The translations under genes and the position numbers were made by a program. This document shows, piece by piece, positions 18,515 through 28,358 of a stretch of 64,000 nt of DNA. Source of the DNA: Gryllotalpicola daejeonensis. GTDB lineage: Bacteria > Actinomycetota > Actinomycetes > Actinomycetales > Microbacteriaceae. The DNA is taken from the NCBI RefSeq assembly GCF_039538145.1, contig NZ_BAABBV010000001.1:682001-746000 (forward strand). The letters run 5' to 3'. The notes below the pieces were generated by a model. That model made no database searches. It was not told where the DNA came from and saw only the letters and a list, made by a program, of their open reading frames with translations. Each line of letters starts with the position of its first letter. The first letter of the stretch is position 1.

Positions 18515-20027
18515 TTCGGGCCCCCCGGTATTCCTCGATGGTGCGCGTGTACTGGTTCACGAACCAGGTGACGATCGATGCGCTGTCGTCGTTGTGACGG
18601 CCCTGGTAGCCGCGGGCGATCACCGAGGTGGGCTTGCCCGTCTGCGAGTTGAGCAGGGTGTAGTAGGCCTGATCGTCGTAGTCGTCCTGCTCCATGTACG
18701 ACAGCAGGATCTTGGTGTCACCGAAGCCCGGCTCGCCGTTCCACCGATCGACGAGATGGGTCGTGAACGCGTCGGGCGTCGCCTCGTCTGCGCCGTGGTC
18801 GGACCGGTCCCAGAAGTTCACGATGTCGAAGATGGTGAAGAAGTCGCCCGGTCGCACAAGCCGGCCGCGCTCCGCGACGTAGCCCAGGTCGACGATCGGC
18901 TTGCCCGCGATGATCGCCAGCGCGTCGAGCTGCGAGCCGTAATACAGCGCGCCGAACGACCCCATGGACAGGCCCGAGACGATGACATCCTTCTCCTCGA
19001 ATCCCAGGTCGCGCACCAGGCCGCGGATCGTACGCAGCAGCAGGTCTTCGAGCTCGCTGCTGCCGAGATAGAAGCGGCCGCCTTCGAGGCGCGGGTCGCT
19101 GATCAGCAGGAAGGGGTGCCCGAAGCGCTCCATCATGAAGTAGCCCTCGAAGCCCTCGGCGGGGCGGTAACCCGCGAAGTAGATGTTGAGCGGCGGCTCG
19201 AGGTTGCCGGGGTGGAAGAAGTAGAAGAGCTCTTCGCGATTGCTGTCGACGAGTCGCTGGCCGCCCGGCACGAACTGGCCGGCCCCGAACCGGGTGTGGC
19301 GATAATGGATGGGGCCGACCTTGACCCGGCCCTTTCCCTTGGCGAACACCGAGCAGGCCAGATATCCGCTCGTCGGCTCGTCGATGATGATGGGCTCAGC
19401 GAGCTCGGCCTCGGTGTAGTTGCGCTGGAAGGTGATGACGTCGGGCGAGCCGCTCTGGATCAGCTGCACGCAGAGCTCGATCTCGCAGCCCTCGTCCTTC
19501 AGATATTCGGGCCACAGCTCGAGCGGGCGGTCGCTCTGATAGGCGATGTTCTCGCGCCAGAGCACGAGCTGGCGCAGCTCGTCACGATCCACGTCGGCCA
19601 CGACGTACGAGTTCCCCTCGAACGACCAGCCGGTCGTATGGAACGGCGAGACCTGCGCGCGCCGGATCTCGAGCTTCTGCCCGAAGGGCTTCGGGAAGTA
19701 CTTGCGCGGCAGCTCGGCGATGACCTGCTGCCGATCGGAGACGTCGATGAAGCTCGCCGCCTTGCGCGCCAGGAAGCGGCGCGTCTCGTCGTCGAACCCG
19801 ACCTCCAGCTCTCGGGCCACGAGCAGCGCGTAGGGCGAGATGACCGCGTCGAGCTGCTCGAGCAGACGCAGCTCGCACGGGGCATCCAGCACCGTCACCG
19901 CGATGCGCCCGATCAGCTTCGCGTCGAAGCCGCTCTCGTCACCGGCGTCGACGAACACCCATTCGTCGCGGGCGCCCAAGCCGCCAGCGGCCGACCAGTC
20001 GTCACGCCCGATCTGAAGGACCCGCAT
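18501..20027 (-). CDS. asp2: Accessory Sec system protein Asp2 (O-acetyltransferase-like)
   Basis: 508 residues. The N terminus MRVLQIGRDDW is typical. An alpha/beta-hydrolase C-terminal half carries the nucleophile elbow GLSMGSFGALYYG (Ser354), a candidate acid in YMEQDDYDDQAYY and a His478 in GYQGRHNDDS. In Streptococcus gordonii Asp2 acetylates GlcNAc on the adhesin and is also needed for export; the conserved triad suggests that activity is kept here. The start overlaps the asp1 end by 26 bp. Confidence 0.93.
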   Translation of the reverse strand: MRVLQIGRDDWSAAGGLGARDEWVFVDAGDESGFDAKLIGRIAVTVLDAPCELRLLEQLDAVISPYALLVARELEVGFDDETRRFLARKAASFIDVSDRQQVIAELPRKYFPKPFGQKLEIRRAQVSPFHTTGWSFEGNSYVVADVDRDELRQLVLWRENIAYQSDRPLELWPEYLKDEGCEIELCVQLIQSGSPDVITFQRNYTEAELAEPIIIDEPTSGYLACSVFAKGKGRVKVGPIHYRHTRFGAGQFVPGGQRLVDSNREELFYFFHPGNLEPPLNIYFAGYRPAEGFEGYFMMERFGHPFLLISDPRLEGGRFYLGSSELEDLLLRTIRGLVRDLGFEEKDVIVSGLSMGSFGALYYGSQLDALAIIAGKPIVDLGYVAERGRLVRPGDFFTIFDIVNFWDRSDHGADEATPDAFTTHLVDRWNGEPGFGDTKILLSYMEQDDYDDQAYYTLLNSQTGKPTSVIARGYQGRHNDDSASIVTWFVNQYTRTIEEYRGARNGTR

Positions 20028-21573
20028 AGGCCACCGCCTCTCTGATCAGATCCCACCGGTCGAGCACTTCCTGCGCCCGGAACAGATCCTGCAGCACGCG
20101 GCACTGCACCAGCGATTGGTTCCAGTGCTCGAGGCCCTCGAGGAAGTATTCGAGCGCCGTCGCCAGCTCCGAGATGTCGCCGATGACAAAGCCGTTGATC
20201 GGATGCGTGACGAGCTCTTGCTCGTAGCGGTTGATCTGAGGCACGCCGGCGTTGACGGCCTCGGTCGCGAGGCGATGATTCACCGTCTCGCCGAGATCGA
20301 CGAGCACGCGCGACTTGATCATCGTCTGCGTCAGGTCGGCCTCGCGGTCGATGAAGGTGAGCTGGATCTTCTCCTCAGGCTCTTCCGCGATGCCGACGTC
20401 GACGCCGAGGGCAGCGATCTCGTCTGCCTCGAAGAACGCCGTGTCGAGGTGCTGGTACCCGGCGATGACACGCCGCACCTCGCGCAGGAAGTCGAGGTCC
20501 TGCGAGCGGAACGTGCACACCAGCAACCGGGTGTGGTCGTCGCCGACCAGCTGACCTGCGCTCATCGCGATCGCGTAGTCCAGCTCGTCGAGGGGGATGT
20601 CGTCGACGAACAGCGAGATGTAGACCTTGGCCTCGTTGGCACTCGCGCCGAAGGTCGGCCGGCGCTCGAGCGGATAGACCGGAACGACCGGCAGCAGTGC
20701 CCAGTCGTCGAGCGGGTCGCCGGCGTCCGACTCCCGCTGCCCGACGCCGGCGAACACGGCGCCCGCGCGCTGGATGACCTCACCGGATGCCACGGCCTGC
20801 CGTGCCGCCGAGCGCGACAGCACCAGCGTCTGGTCGGTGAGCAGGGACGTCACCAGTTCGTTGTGCTGCTCAGACACCGCGACCACCACCGTGTCGTGCT
20901 CGCCGTCGCGCGCACCGAGGTGCGCGCCGAGGAACTCGGCCATCAGCGCTTCCCAGTTGTCGTACGAGGGATGCCTGAACCGCTCCCCCTCGTTCTGCAC
21001 GACGTCGATACGCCCGGTCGGCACGTCTTCGCTCACGATGACATCGCCGCCGCGTGAGAGGTAGTACTGCGTCATCGGCTGGCCGGCCTCGTCGTGCATG
21101 AGAACACTTGAGAGGAATCCCCGGTCGTCATAGATGCGCTCCAGTGCAGGCATCCCGGCCCCGTAAAAGCGGATCGACTGCAACGTGCCGTCCTTCGACA
21201 GGTAGACGCGCGCATAGACCTCGCTCTCGCGCATGACGGTGACGATGAATGGGTTGTAGTGGAAGCTGACATCCTCGGGCCACTCGAGCTCGAGGAAGTC
21301 GATGGGGCGCGTGTAGTCGTCGGTGAGCCCCTGCACCTCGTCGAAGAACGACCAGTACGGCACGTCGAAGATGTTCTGACTGTGCAGGAAACGGCGCAGG
21401 CTCGGCACGTAGTTCAGGACGATCAGGCGCGCCTCTTCGCTGCCCTGCCGGAAGACGCGCAACTGGGTGACGGTGTCGTCGGACTCGGTGGCGCCGCGGG
21501 TGCTGAACCAGACCCGGTCGGTCGAATACCACCGGCGCTCGGCGTTGTACCAGGCGGGGATGAAGTGGATCAT
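20002..21573 (-). CDS. asp1: Accessory Sec system protein Asp1
   Basis: 523 residues. The N terminus MIHFIPAWYNAERRWY is characteristic of Asp1. The body has a GT-B-like second half (LFVDDIPLDELDYAIAMSAG, KSRVLVDLGETVNHRLATEA, GVPQINRYEQELVTHPINGF), consistent with the known glycosyltransferase-like fold of Asp1 that lacks catalysis and binds carbohydrate. ATG 21573 overlaps the secY2 stop by 4 bp (ATGA); an open frame extends upstream inside secY2 but lacks support. Confidence 0.94.
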   Translation of the reverse strand: MIHFIPAWYNAERRWYSTDRVWFSTRGATESDDTVTQLRVFRQGSEEARLIVLNYVPSLRRFLHSQNIFDVPYWSFFDEVQGLTDDYTRPIDFLELEWPEDVSFHYNPFIVTVMRESEVYARVYLSKDGTLQSIRFYGAGMPALERIYDDRGFLSSVLMHDEAGQPMTQYYLSRGGDVIVSEDVPTGRIDVVQNEGERFRHPSYDNWEALMAEFLGAHLGARDGEHDTVVVAVSEQHNELVTSLLTDQTLVLSRSAARQAVASGEVIQRAGAVFAGVGQRESDAGDPLDDWALLPVVPVYPLERRPTFGASANEAKVYISLFVDDIPLDELDYAIAMSAGQLVGDDHTRLLVCTFRSQDLDFLREVRRVIAGYQHLDTAFFEADEIAALGVDVGIAEEPEEKIQLTFIDREADLTQTMIKSRVLVDLGETVNHRLATEAVNAGVPQINRYEQELVTHPINGFVIGDISELATALEYFLEGLEHWNQSLVQCRVLQDLFRAQEVLDRWDLIREAVAYAGPSDRA

Positions 21574-22844
21574 GCCGTCGCACCGCCCGAGCGCGTGCGG
21601 AACGAGAAGACGTACTTCGTGCCGAGGCGCGAGTCCGCGATCTCTTCGTGAAGAGCCCACAGCAGACCGAGCAGGATCATCAGGGTGCCGGGCGCGGTCA
21701 GCAGGTACTGCAGGTTCGGGAACGTGCCGATGAAGTAGAGCGGAATGCCGGTGAAGATCACGAGGAAGACGCCGCTCAGCACTGACAGCAGAACGACCCG
21801 ACGGCGGATGTAGCGGCGCGTCGGTTCCCCCGGCTGCACATGGTCGAAGTACTCGCCACCGTCGCGCATGCGCTCTGCCGTCTCTTTCGGCTTGAAGGTG
21901 AAGAGGCCGAAGAAGATGGTCAGCACGAACAGCAGCACGAGGTAGAACGTGAAGCCGATCGGGCTGCTCAGGCCCCACACCTCGAGGAAACGGTCGGCGC
22001 CATGCGCTGCCCCGGGGATGACCGCGCCCGCGGCATGCACGATGAACTGAGGGATCGCGAGCAGAGAGAGCGCGTACATGATCGGCGACGCGCCGGCCGG
22101 GTTGAGCTTGATGGGCAGATACGACACGCCGATGAATCCGCTGTCGATCGACACCTTGTTCACGTGCAGCCGCATCTCGGCGTTGCCCGCGAACACGCCG
22201 ATGATGACGACGCAGACGCACGCGATGATGACGAACCAGAGCATGTGGACGTATTCAGGGGATGCCGCGACGTGCAGTGTCTCGAAGTTGCGCATCGCCG
22301 TGATGATCAGCTGGTACAGGATGAACATCGTGACGCCGCCGAGGCCGAGCGCCTCGTTGCGGTTCGCCAGCCAGGCGACGAGCGCCGCGCCCACCGTGAA
22401 GATCACGACCACCACGATCTGCGCGTTGACCTCACCGGAGAACGGGCCGAACGGCAGCGGCTCGATCTGGTACCTGGTCATGAGGCTGATGGACTGGATG
22501 ATCGCGAGGATCACCATCAGCACGTTGCGGGCGCGATTGACGGTCTCTTCCGGGATCTTGCGATCGCGGGCGATCTGCCCGAGAAACAGGAACCGCCACA
22601 GGATCGCGGCTCCCATCCACGGCCCGAGCCCCAGCGAGAAGAGGGACGGGAAGAAGAAGTTGCCGCCGGTCGCGATGTTGGCGATGTCGAGCAGCTGCGC
22701 ATTGGTCGTGCCGGTTCCCGTCACGGTGCCGTGAAGCAGGGGCACGGGGATGTTGCGGCCGATCATGAAGCACACGAAGAACAGCGCCGTCCACAGGAGC
22801 TTTGTTCTCAGCGTCGCGTATCTGCTGTCACGAACTCGCGCCAC
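21570..22844 (-). CDS. secY2: Accessory Sec translocon channel SecY2
   Basis: 424 residues with about ten hydrophobic segments, matching SecY topology. SecY-like landmarks include LLWTALFFVCFMIGRNIPVP (TM1), the plug region, SLGLGPWMGAAILWRFL (TM2), and LPIKLNPAGASPIMYALSLL (TM7 region). The cytosolic loops are short, as in SecY2 proteins. It should form the channel that SecA2 uses to export the serine-rich repeat glycoprotein. GTG start with ribosome site GGAAGGA, 42 bp after the repeat-protein stop. Confidence 0.95.
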   Translation of the reverse strand: MARVRDSRYATLRTKLLWTALFFVCFMIGRNIPVPLLHGTVTGTGTTNAQLLDIANIATGGNFFFPSLFSLGLGPWMGAAILWRFLFLGQIARDRKIPEETVNRARNVLMVILAIIQSISLMTRYQIEPLPFGPFSGEVNAQIVVVVIFTVGAALVAWLANRNEALGLGGVTMFILYQLIITAMRNFETLHVAASPEYVHMLWFVIIACVCVVIIGVFAGNAEMRLHVNKVSIDSGFIGVSYLPIKLNPAGASPIMYALSLLAIPQFIVHAAGAVIPGAAHGADRFLEVWGLSSPIGFTFYLVLLFVLTIFFGLFTFKPKETAERMRDGGEYFDHVQPGEPTRRYIRRRVVLLSVLSGVFLVIFTGIPLYFIGTFPNLQYLLTAPGTLMILLGLLWALHEEIADSRLGTKYVFSFRTRSGGATA

Positions 22845-22886
22845 ACCCCGTCCTTCCCCTGCGTGCCGGCGTCACTCGCTGTGGTG

Positions 22887-25800
22887 TCACTTCCTGTTGC
22901 CGAAGATGTTCAGCGACTTGAGCAGCGAGCCGATGCGCGATTGGCGAGCATCGGCCGGCGCCGCGGAGCCGCTCTGAACGACGCTCTCGGCCTGCGACAT
23001 GCTCGCGATGACCGAGTCGCTGACCGACGACTCGGAATCGCTCGCCGACAGGGTGCCGCTGACGGACTCGTAGATCACCGTGCTGTGCGACTCGCTGCCC
23101 GACGTCGAGGCCGACCCGCTGATCGAGGCGGACTCGCTGATCGAGGCGGACCCGGTGACGGATGCCGACTCGCTGATCGAGCCGGAGGCGGAGCCGCTCG
23201 TCGACGCTGCGGTGGTGTCTGCGGTGGTCGTGGACTCGCTGGGCGCCGGCGAAGCGCTCGTCGCGGAGGCGCTCGTCGCGGAGACGCTCGTCGTGCCGGT
23301 TGCCGATGCCGACTCGCTGATCGATGCAGACGCGGAGTCGCTGAAACTGCTCGACGCAGAATCGCTGAGCGATGCCGAAGCCGAGTCACTCAGAGAAGTC
23401 GATGCCGAACCGCTCAAGCTCTCCGACGTCGACTCACTCAACGAGGTGGAGGCCGAGCCGCTCAGGCTGCCCGAAGTCGACTCGCTCAACGACGTCGACG
23501 CAGAGCCACTCAAGCTCTCGGACGTCGACTCACTCAACGACGTCGACGCAGAACCACTCAAGCTCTGCGAGCTGGATTCGCTCAACGACGTCGACGCGGA
23601 GCCACTGAGGCTGCCCGAAGTCGATTCGCTCAGCGATGTAGACAGCGAACCACTCAGACTCTCGGACGTCGACTCGCTTGTTGACGTGGATGCCGATGCA
23701 CTCACACTGCCCGAGGTCGACTCGCTTGCCGAAGTCGACACGGAACCACTCAAGCTCTCCGAAGCGGACTCACTTATCGACGTCGACGCAGACCCGCTCA
23801 AGCTTTGCGAGCCCGACTCGCTCAACGAGGTCGAAGCAGACCCACTCAAGCTCTCGGACGTCGATTCACTCACCGACGTCGACGCAGAGCCGCTCAGACT
23901 CTGGGAGGTCGATTCACTCAACGAAGCCGAACCGCTAAGACTNNNNNNNNNNNNNNNNNNNNNNNNNNNNNNNNNNNNNNNNNNNNNNNNNNNNNNNNNN
24001 NNNNNNNNNNNNNNNNNNNNNNNNNNNNNNNNNNNNNCTGCCCGAAGTCGACTCACTCAACGACGTCGACGCAGACCCGCTCAGACTCTGGGAGGTCGAT
24101 TCACTCAACGAAGCCGAACCGCTCAGACTCTCCGACGTCGACTCACTCAACGACGTCGACACAGAACCGCTGAGACTCTCCGAGGTCGATTCACTCAAAG
24201 AAGTCGAAGCAGAGCCACTCAAGCTGCCCGAAGTCGACTCACTCAACGACGTCGACGCAGACCCACTCAAGCTCCCAGAGGTCGACTCACTCAGCGACGC
24301 GGACGCAGACCCACTCAGGCTGCCCGATGTCGACTCGCTCAACGACGTCGACGCAGAACCGCTCAAACTCTCCGACGTCGACTCACTCAAGGAGGTCGAC
24401 GCAGAACCGCTCAAGCTGCTAGAGGTGGACTCGCTCGCCGAGGTCGACGCCGAACCGCTCAGGCTGCCGGACGTAGATTCACTCAACGACGTCGACGCGG
24501 AACCACTCAAACTCGAGGAAGTCGACTCGCTCAGTGAGGTCGACGTAGAGCCACTCAAGCTCTGAGAACTGGACTCGCTCAAAGAAGTCGATGCGGAGCC
24601 GCTCAAGCTCTCAGAAGTCGACTCACTCAACGAGGTCGACGCGGAGCCGCTCAAGCTCTGCGAGCTGGACTCGCTCAACGAGGTCGAAGCAGACCCACTC
24701 AAGCTCTCCGACGTCGACTCGCTCAAGGAGGTCGACGCAGAACCACTCAAGCTCTCAGAAGTCGACTCACTTGCCGACGTGGACGCCGACGCGCTCAGGC
24801 TGCCTGAGGTCGACTCGCTCACCGAGGTCAACGCAGAACCACTCAGGCTGCCGGACGTAGATTCACTCAACGACGTCGAAGCAGAGCTACTCAAGCTGCC
24901 CGAAGTCGACTCACTCAACGACGTCGACGCAGACCCGCTCAGACTCTGGGAGGTCGATTCACTCAACGAAGCCGAACCGCTCAGACTCTCCGACGTCGAC
25001 TCACTCAACGACGTCGACACAGAACCGCTGAGACTCTCCGAGGTCGATTCACTCAAAGAAGTCGAAGCAGAGCCACTCAAGCTGCCCGAAGTCGACTCAC
25101 TCAACGACGTCGACGCAGACCCACTCAAGCTGCCCGAAGTCGACTCACTCAACGACGTCGACGCAGACCCACTCAAGCTCTCGGAAGTCGACTCACTCAA
25201 CGAAGCCGAACCGCTCAGACTCTCCGACGTCGACGCAGAACCGCTGAGACTCTCCGAGGTCGATTCACTCAAAGAAGTCGAAGCAGAGCCACTCAAGCTG
25301 CCCGAAGTCGACTCACTCACCGAGGTCGACGCAGAGCCGCTAAGACTCTCCGACGTCGACTCGCTCAACGACGTCGACGCAGAACCACTCAAACTCACCG
25401 ATGTCGACTCACTAACCGAAATAGACACCGAAGCGCTCAGGCTGCCTGAGGTCGACTCGCTCGCCGAGGTCGACGCAGAACCGCTCAGGCTGCCGGACGT
25501 AGATTCACTCAACGACGTCGACGCGGAACCACTCAAACTCGAGGAAGTCGACTCGCTCAGTGAGGTCGACGTAGAGCCACTCAAGCTCTGAGAACTGGAC
25601 TCGCTCAAAGAAGTCGATGCCGAGTCGCTCAACGAGGTCGAAGCAGACCCACTCAGGCTGCCCGAAGTCGACTCGCTCAAGGAGGTCGAAGCCGAAGCAC
25701 TCAGGCTGCCTGAGGTCGACTCGCTCGCTGAGGTCGACGCAGAACCGCTCAGGCTGCCGGACGTAGATTCACTCAACGACGTTGAGGCGGAGCCGCTCAA

Positions 25801-28272
25801 GCTCTCGGACGTCGACTCACTCAATGAAGTCGATGCCGACTCGCTCAACGAGGCCGAAGCAGACCCACTCACGCTGCCCGACGTCGACTCACTCGAGGAG
25901 GTCGAAGCCGACCCGCTCAAACTCTCGGACGTCGACTCACTCAGCGACGTCGACGCGGACGCGCTCAAGCTCTGCGAGCTGGACTCGCTCAACGAGGTCG
26001 AAGCAGACCCACTCAAGCTCTCCGACGTCGACTCACTCAACGAGGTCGACGCGGACCCACTCAAGCTCTCGGACGTCGACTCACTCAGCGACGTCGACGC
26101 CGAACTGCTCAGGCTGCCTGAGGTCGACTCGCTCGCTGAGGTCGACGCAGAACCGCTCAGGCTGCCGGACGTCCATTCACTCAACGACGTCGACGCGGAA
26201 CCACTCAAACTCGAGGAAGTTGACTCGCTCAATGAAGTCGAAGCAGACCCACTCAAGCTTTGCGAGGTGGACTCGCTCAACGAAGTCGATGCAGAGCCGC
26301 TCAAGCTCTCGGAAGTCGACTCACTTGCCGAAGTAGACGCCGATGCACTCAGGCTGCCCGAGGTCGACTCGCTCACCGAAGTCGACGTCGAAGCGCTCAA
26401 ACTCCCCGACGTCGACTCGCTCAACGATGCCGACGCAGAACCACTCAGGCTTTGCGAAGCCGACTGACTGAGCGAGGTCGACGCAGAACCACTCAAAGAG
26501 CTCGACATCGAGGCCGACGAAGACGCGCTGGTCGAGGTCGACTGTGATGCACTTGCGGATGCCGACTGAGACGCGCTCGTGGATCCCGACTGCGAAGCGC
26601 TGGTCGACAGTGACTGTGACGCACTAACCGAGCCCGACTGCGAAGCACTCGCCGAACCCGATAGCGACGCGCTGGCGCTGGAGGACGCGGATTGGGACGC
26701 GCTCGTTGACGCAGAATGCGACGCACTGGTGGATGCCGACTGCGACGCACTCGCCGACCCGGACACCGACGCGCTCGCGCTCGTCGACGCGGACTGCGAC
26801 GCACTCAGTGAACCGGACTGCGACGCGCTCGCCGATGCAGACTGCGAGGCACTGACCGAACCGGACTGAGATGCGCTCGCGCTCGCCGACGCAGAATGCG
26901 ACGCACTCGCAGAAGTCGACTGCGAGGCACTGACGGAACCCGACTGCGAGGCGCTGGCACTGGTCGAGGCAGAATGCGATGCACTCGCCGAGACCGACTG
27001 CGAGGCGCTGGCCGAACCGGACTGCGAGGCGCTCGCCGACAACGACTGGGACGCGCTCGCGGACGCTGATTGCGACGAGCTGGTCGAAGACGCCGACTGA
27101 GAAGCACTCGTAGAGGCAGACTTCGAGGTGCTCAACGATGCGGATTGCGACGCACTCGATGAAGCGGACTGCGACGCGCTCACGGAACCTGATTGCGAGG
27201 CACTGACCGATGCGGACTTCGAGGTGCTCGTGGAAGCACCGGCCGACGCGGACTGCGAGGCGCTGGTCGAAGCAGACGCAGACGCAGATGCCGACCCGGA
27301 TTGCGACGCGCTCGCCGAGACCGACTGCGACTTCGACGTCGATGTCGACTGGCTCGCGCTCGTTGTGTTGGACGGCGCCGCAGATTGGCTGGCCGATGCG
27401 CTTGCCGACTCGCTCTGTGAGATCAGATTGCTCGGCGCCGGCGCCCCAGAGCCGTTGAAGTAATAGAACAGCGAGTTGATGTTGTAGACCGACACGCCCC
27501 CGCTCGGAATCGCCTGCACGGCGATCACCAATCCGTTGTCGGTCGTCAGGTAGCCCGAGTACAGCGTGTTGCCGATGTAGAACTGCTGCGCGACATAGTG
27601 CGCCTTGACCCCGCCGATCGTGACGTTGAGCGCAGCGATGACGGCGTTGAAGTTCGCCGCTGTGATGTTGGCGTCCTGTGTCGTGATGGCGGTCTGATAG
27701 GTGACCGTCTTGCCGTTGAAGGTGTTGCTCGCGGTGCCCGCGTATGACGCGTGACCGGCCTGCGTGGCCGAGAGGCTGGCGTCTGCTCCCCCGCCGTAGG
27801 ACATCGACGCGTTGGTCAGCCCCTGATCCGAGTACGTGGGGATGGTGGTGGTGGATGTCGCGGCCGCGGTCGTCCGCAGGGTGGGCTTCGCCGCGGTCGA
27901 CGACTGGCTGGCGGATTGGCTCTGAGACGCCGATGCGCTGAGCGATGTCGACGCGCTCGTCGAGGTCGACGCAGAGGCGCTGCCCGACGCAGAGGCGCTC
28001 GCTGACTGCGACGCCGAGACCGAGCCGCTCGACGCGCCCGCGGCCACCGACTGCGACGCCGACTGCGACGCCGACCCGGACGCCGACGCCGACGCCGACC
28101 CAGATGCCGACACCGACTGTGAACTCGACTGAGACGTCGACTCCGACGTCGGCTCGGACGCGGAGGTGCTCGCCGCCCCGCTGCCCGGCGCAAGGACGGC
28201 ACTCCCATCCGTCGCCAGCGTGTTCAACTGAGCCGCGTTGACGTCATAGGAGATCGGCGTAGCATCGGACAT
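22887..28272 (-). CDS. Serine-rich repeat glycoprotein adhesin, probable aSec substrate
   Basis: The open frame runs from ATG 28272 (ribosome site AAGGGGG) to a stop at 22887, with the same repeat pattern on both sides of an assembly gap; 1,411 residues precede and 351 follow the gap. Residues 1-32 are non-repetitive with no hydrophobic core. Residues 33-128 form a short serine-rich region, about 129-283 a non-repeat domain (candidate binding region), and the rest a very long serine-rich region. The early part alternates Ser with Ala/Gln/Thr; from about nt 26500 down it settles into a 16-residue unit (SLSGSASTSLSESTSE and variants). The C terminus is SLLKSLNIFGNRK, with no LPXTG or sorting-signal helix. 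The layout SRR1-BR-SRR2 and the adjoining secY2-asp-secA2-gtfAB genes identify it as the cognate substrate; ligand unknown. Confidence 0.92.
22988..26520 (-). repeat. 48-bp (16-codon) serine-rich repeat array
   Basis: The array encodes alternating Ser-X with unit SLSGSASTSLSESTSx, where x is mostly Glu, Gly, Gln or Ser; some units are shortened to 14 residues (SLSGSASLSESTSx). Units are degenerate at the DNA level through mixed Ser codons (AGC, AGT, TCG), but long blocks are identical. Blocks 24038-24273 and 24896-25131 (236 bp), and 24452-24594 and 25478-25620 (143 bp), read as exact copies, showing recent internal duplication. The boundaries given are approximate. Confidence 0.85.
23943..24037. 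other. Assembly gap of 95 N inside the repeat-protein gene
   Basis: The gap falls in near-identical 48-bp repeats. The reading frame is open on both sides, but joining them in frame needs a gap of 3n+1 bases, whereas 95 is 3n+2. The drawn length is therefore an estimate, not a measured size, and the true repeat number is unknown. Confidence 0.95.
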
Positions 28273-28358
28273 GTATCTATGATCCCCCTTCCCCGGAGGT
28301 TAGAGCAAGTCTCGTCGGCGAACTCTCACGCGGCGCATGGTCGGCCCGCCGCATCCAC

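Noticed and set aside
22887..24056. Separate second adhesin gene downstream of the gap
   Set aside because: The frame only appears separate because of the N run; the repeat pattern is continuous and no start codon with a ribosome site exists after the gap.
22988..26520. CRISPR-like array
   Set aside because: The repeats are coding, contiguous 48-bp units without spacers and without cas genes.
23080..27463. Long plus-strand open frames rich in Asp/Glu/Ser opposite the repeat gene
   Set aside because: They are the antisense reading of the Ser-X repeats, whose codons leave the other strand open. They have no ribosome sites and no domain content, and the minus strand has the expected adhesin layout and neighbours.
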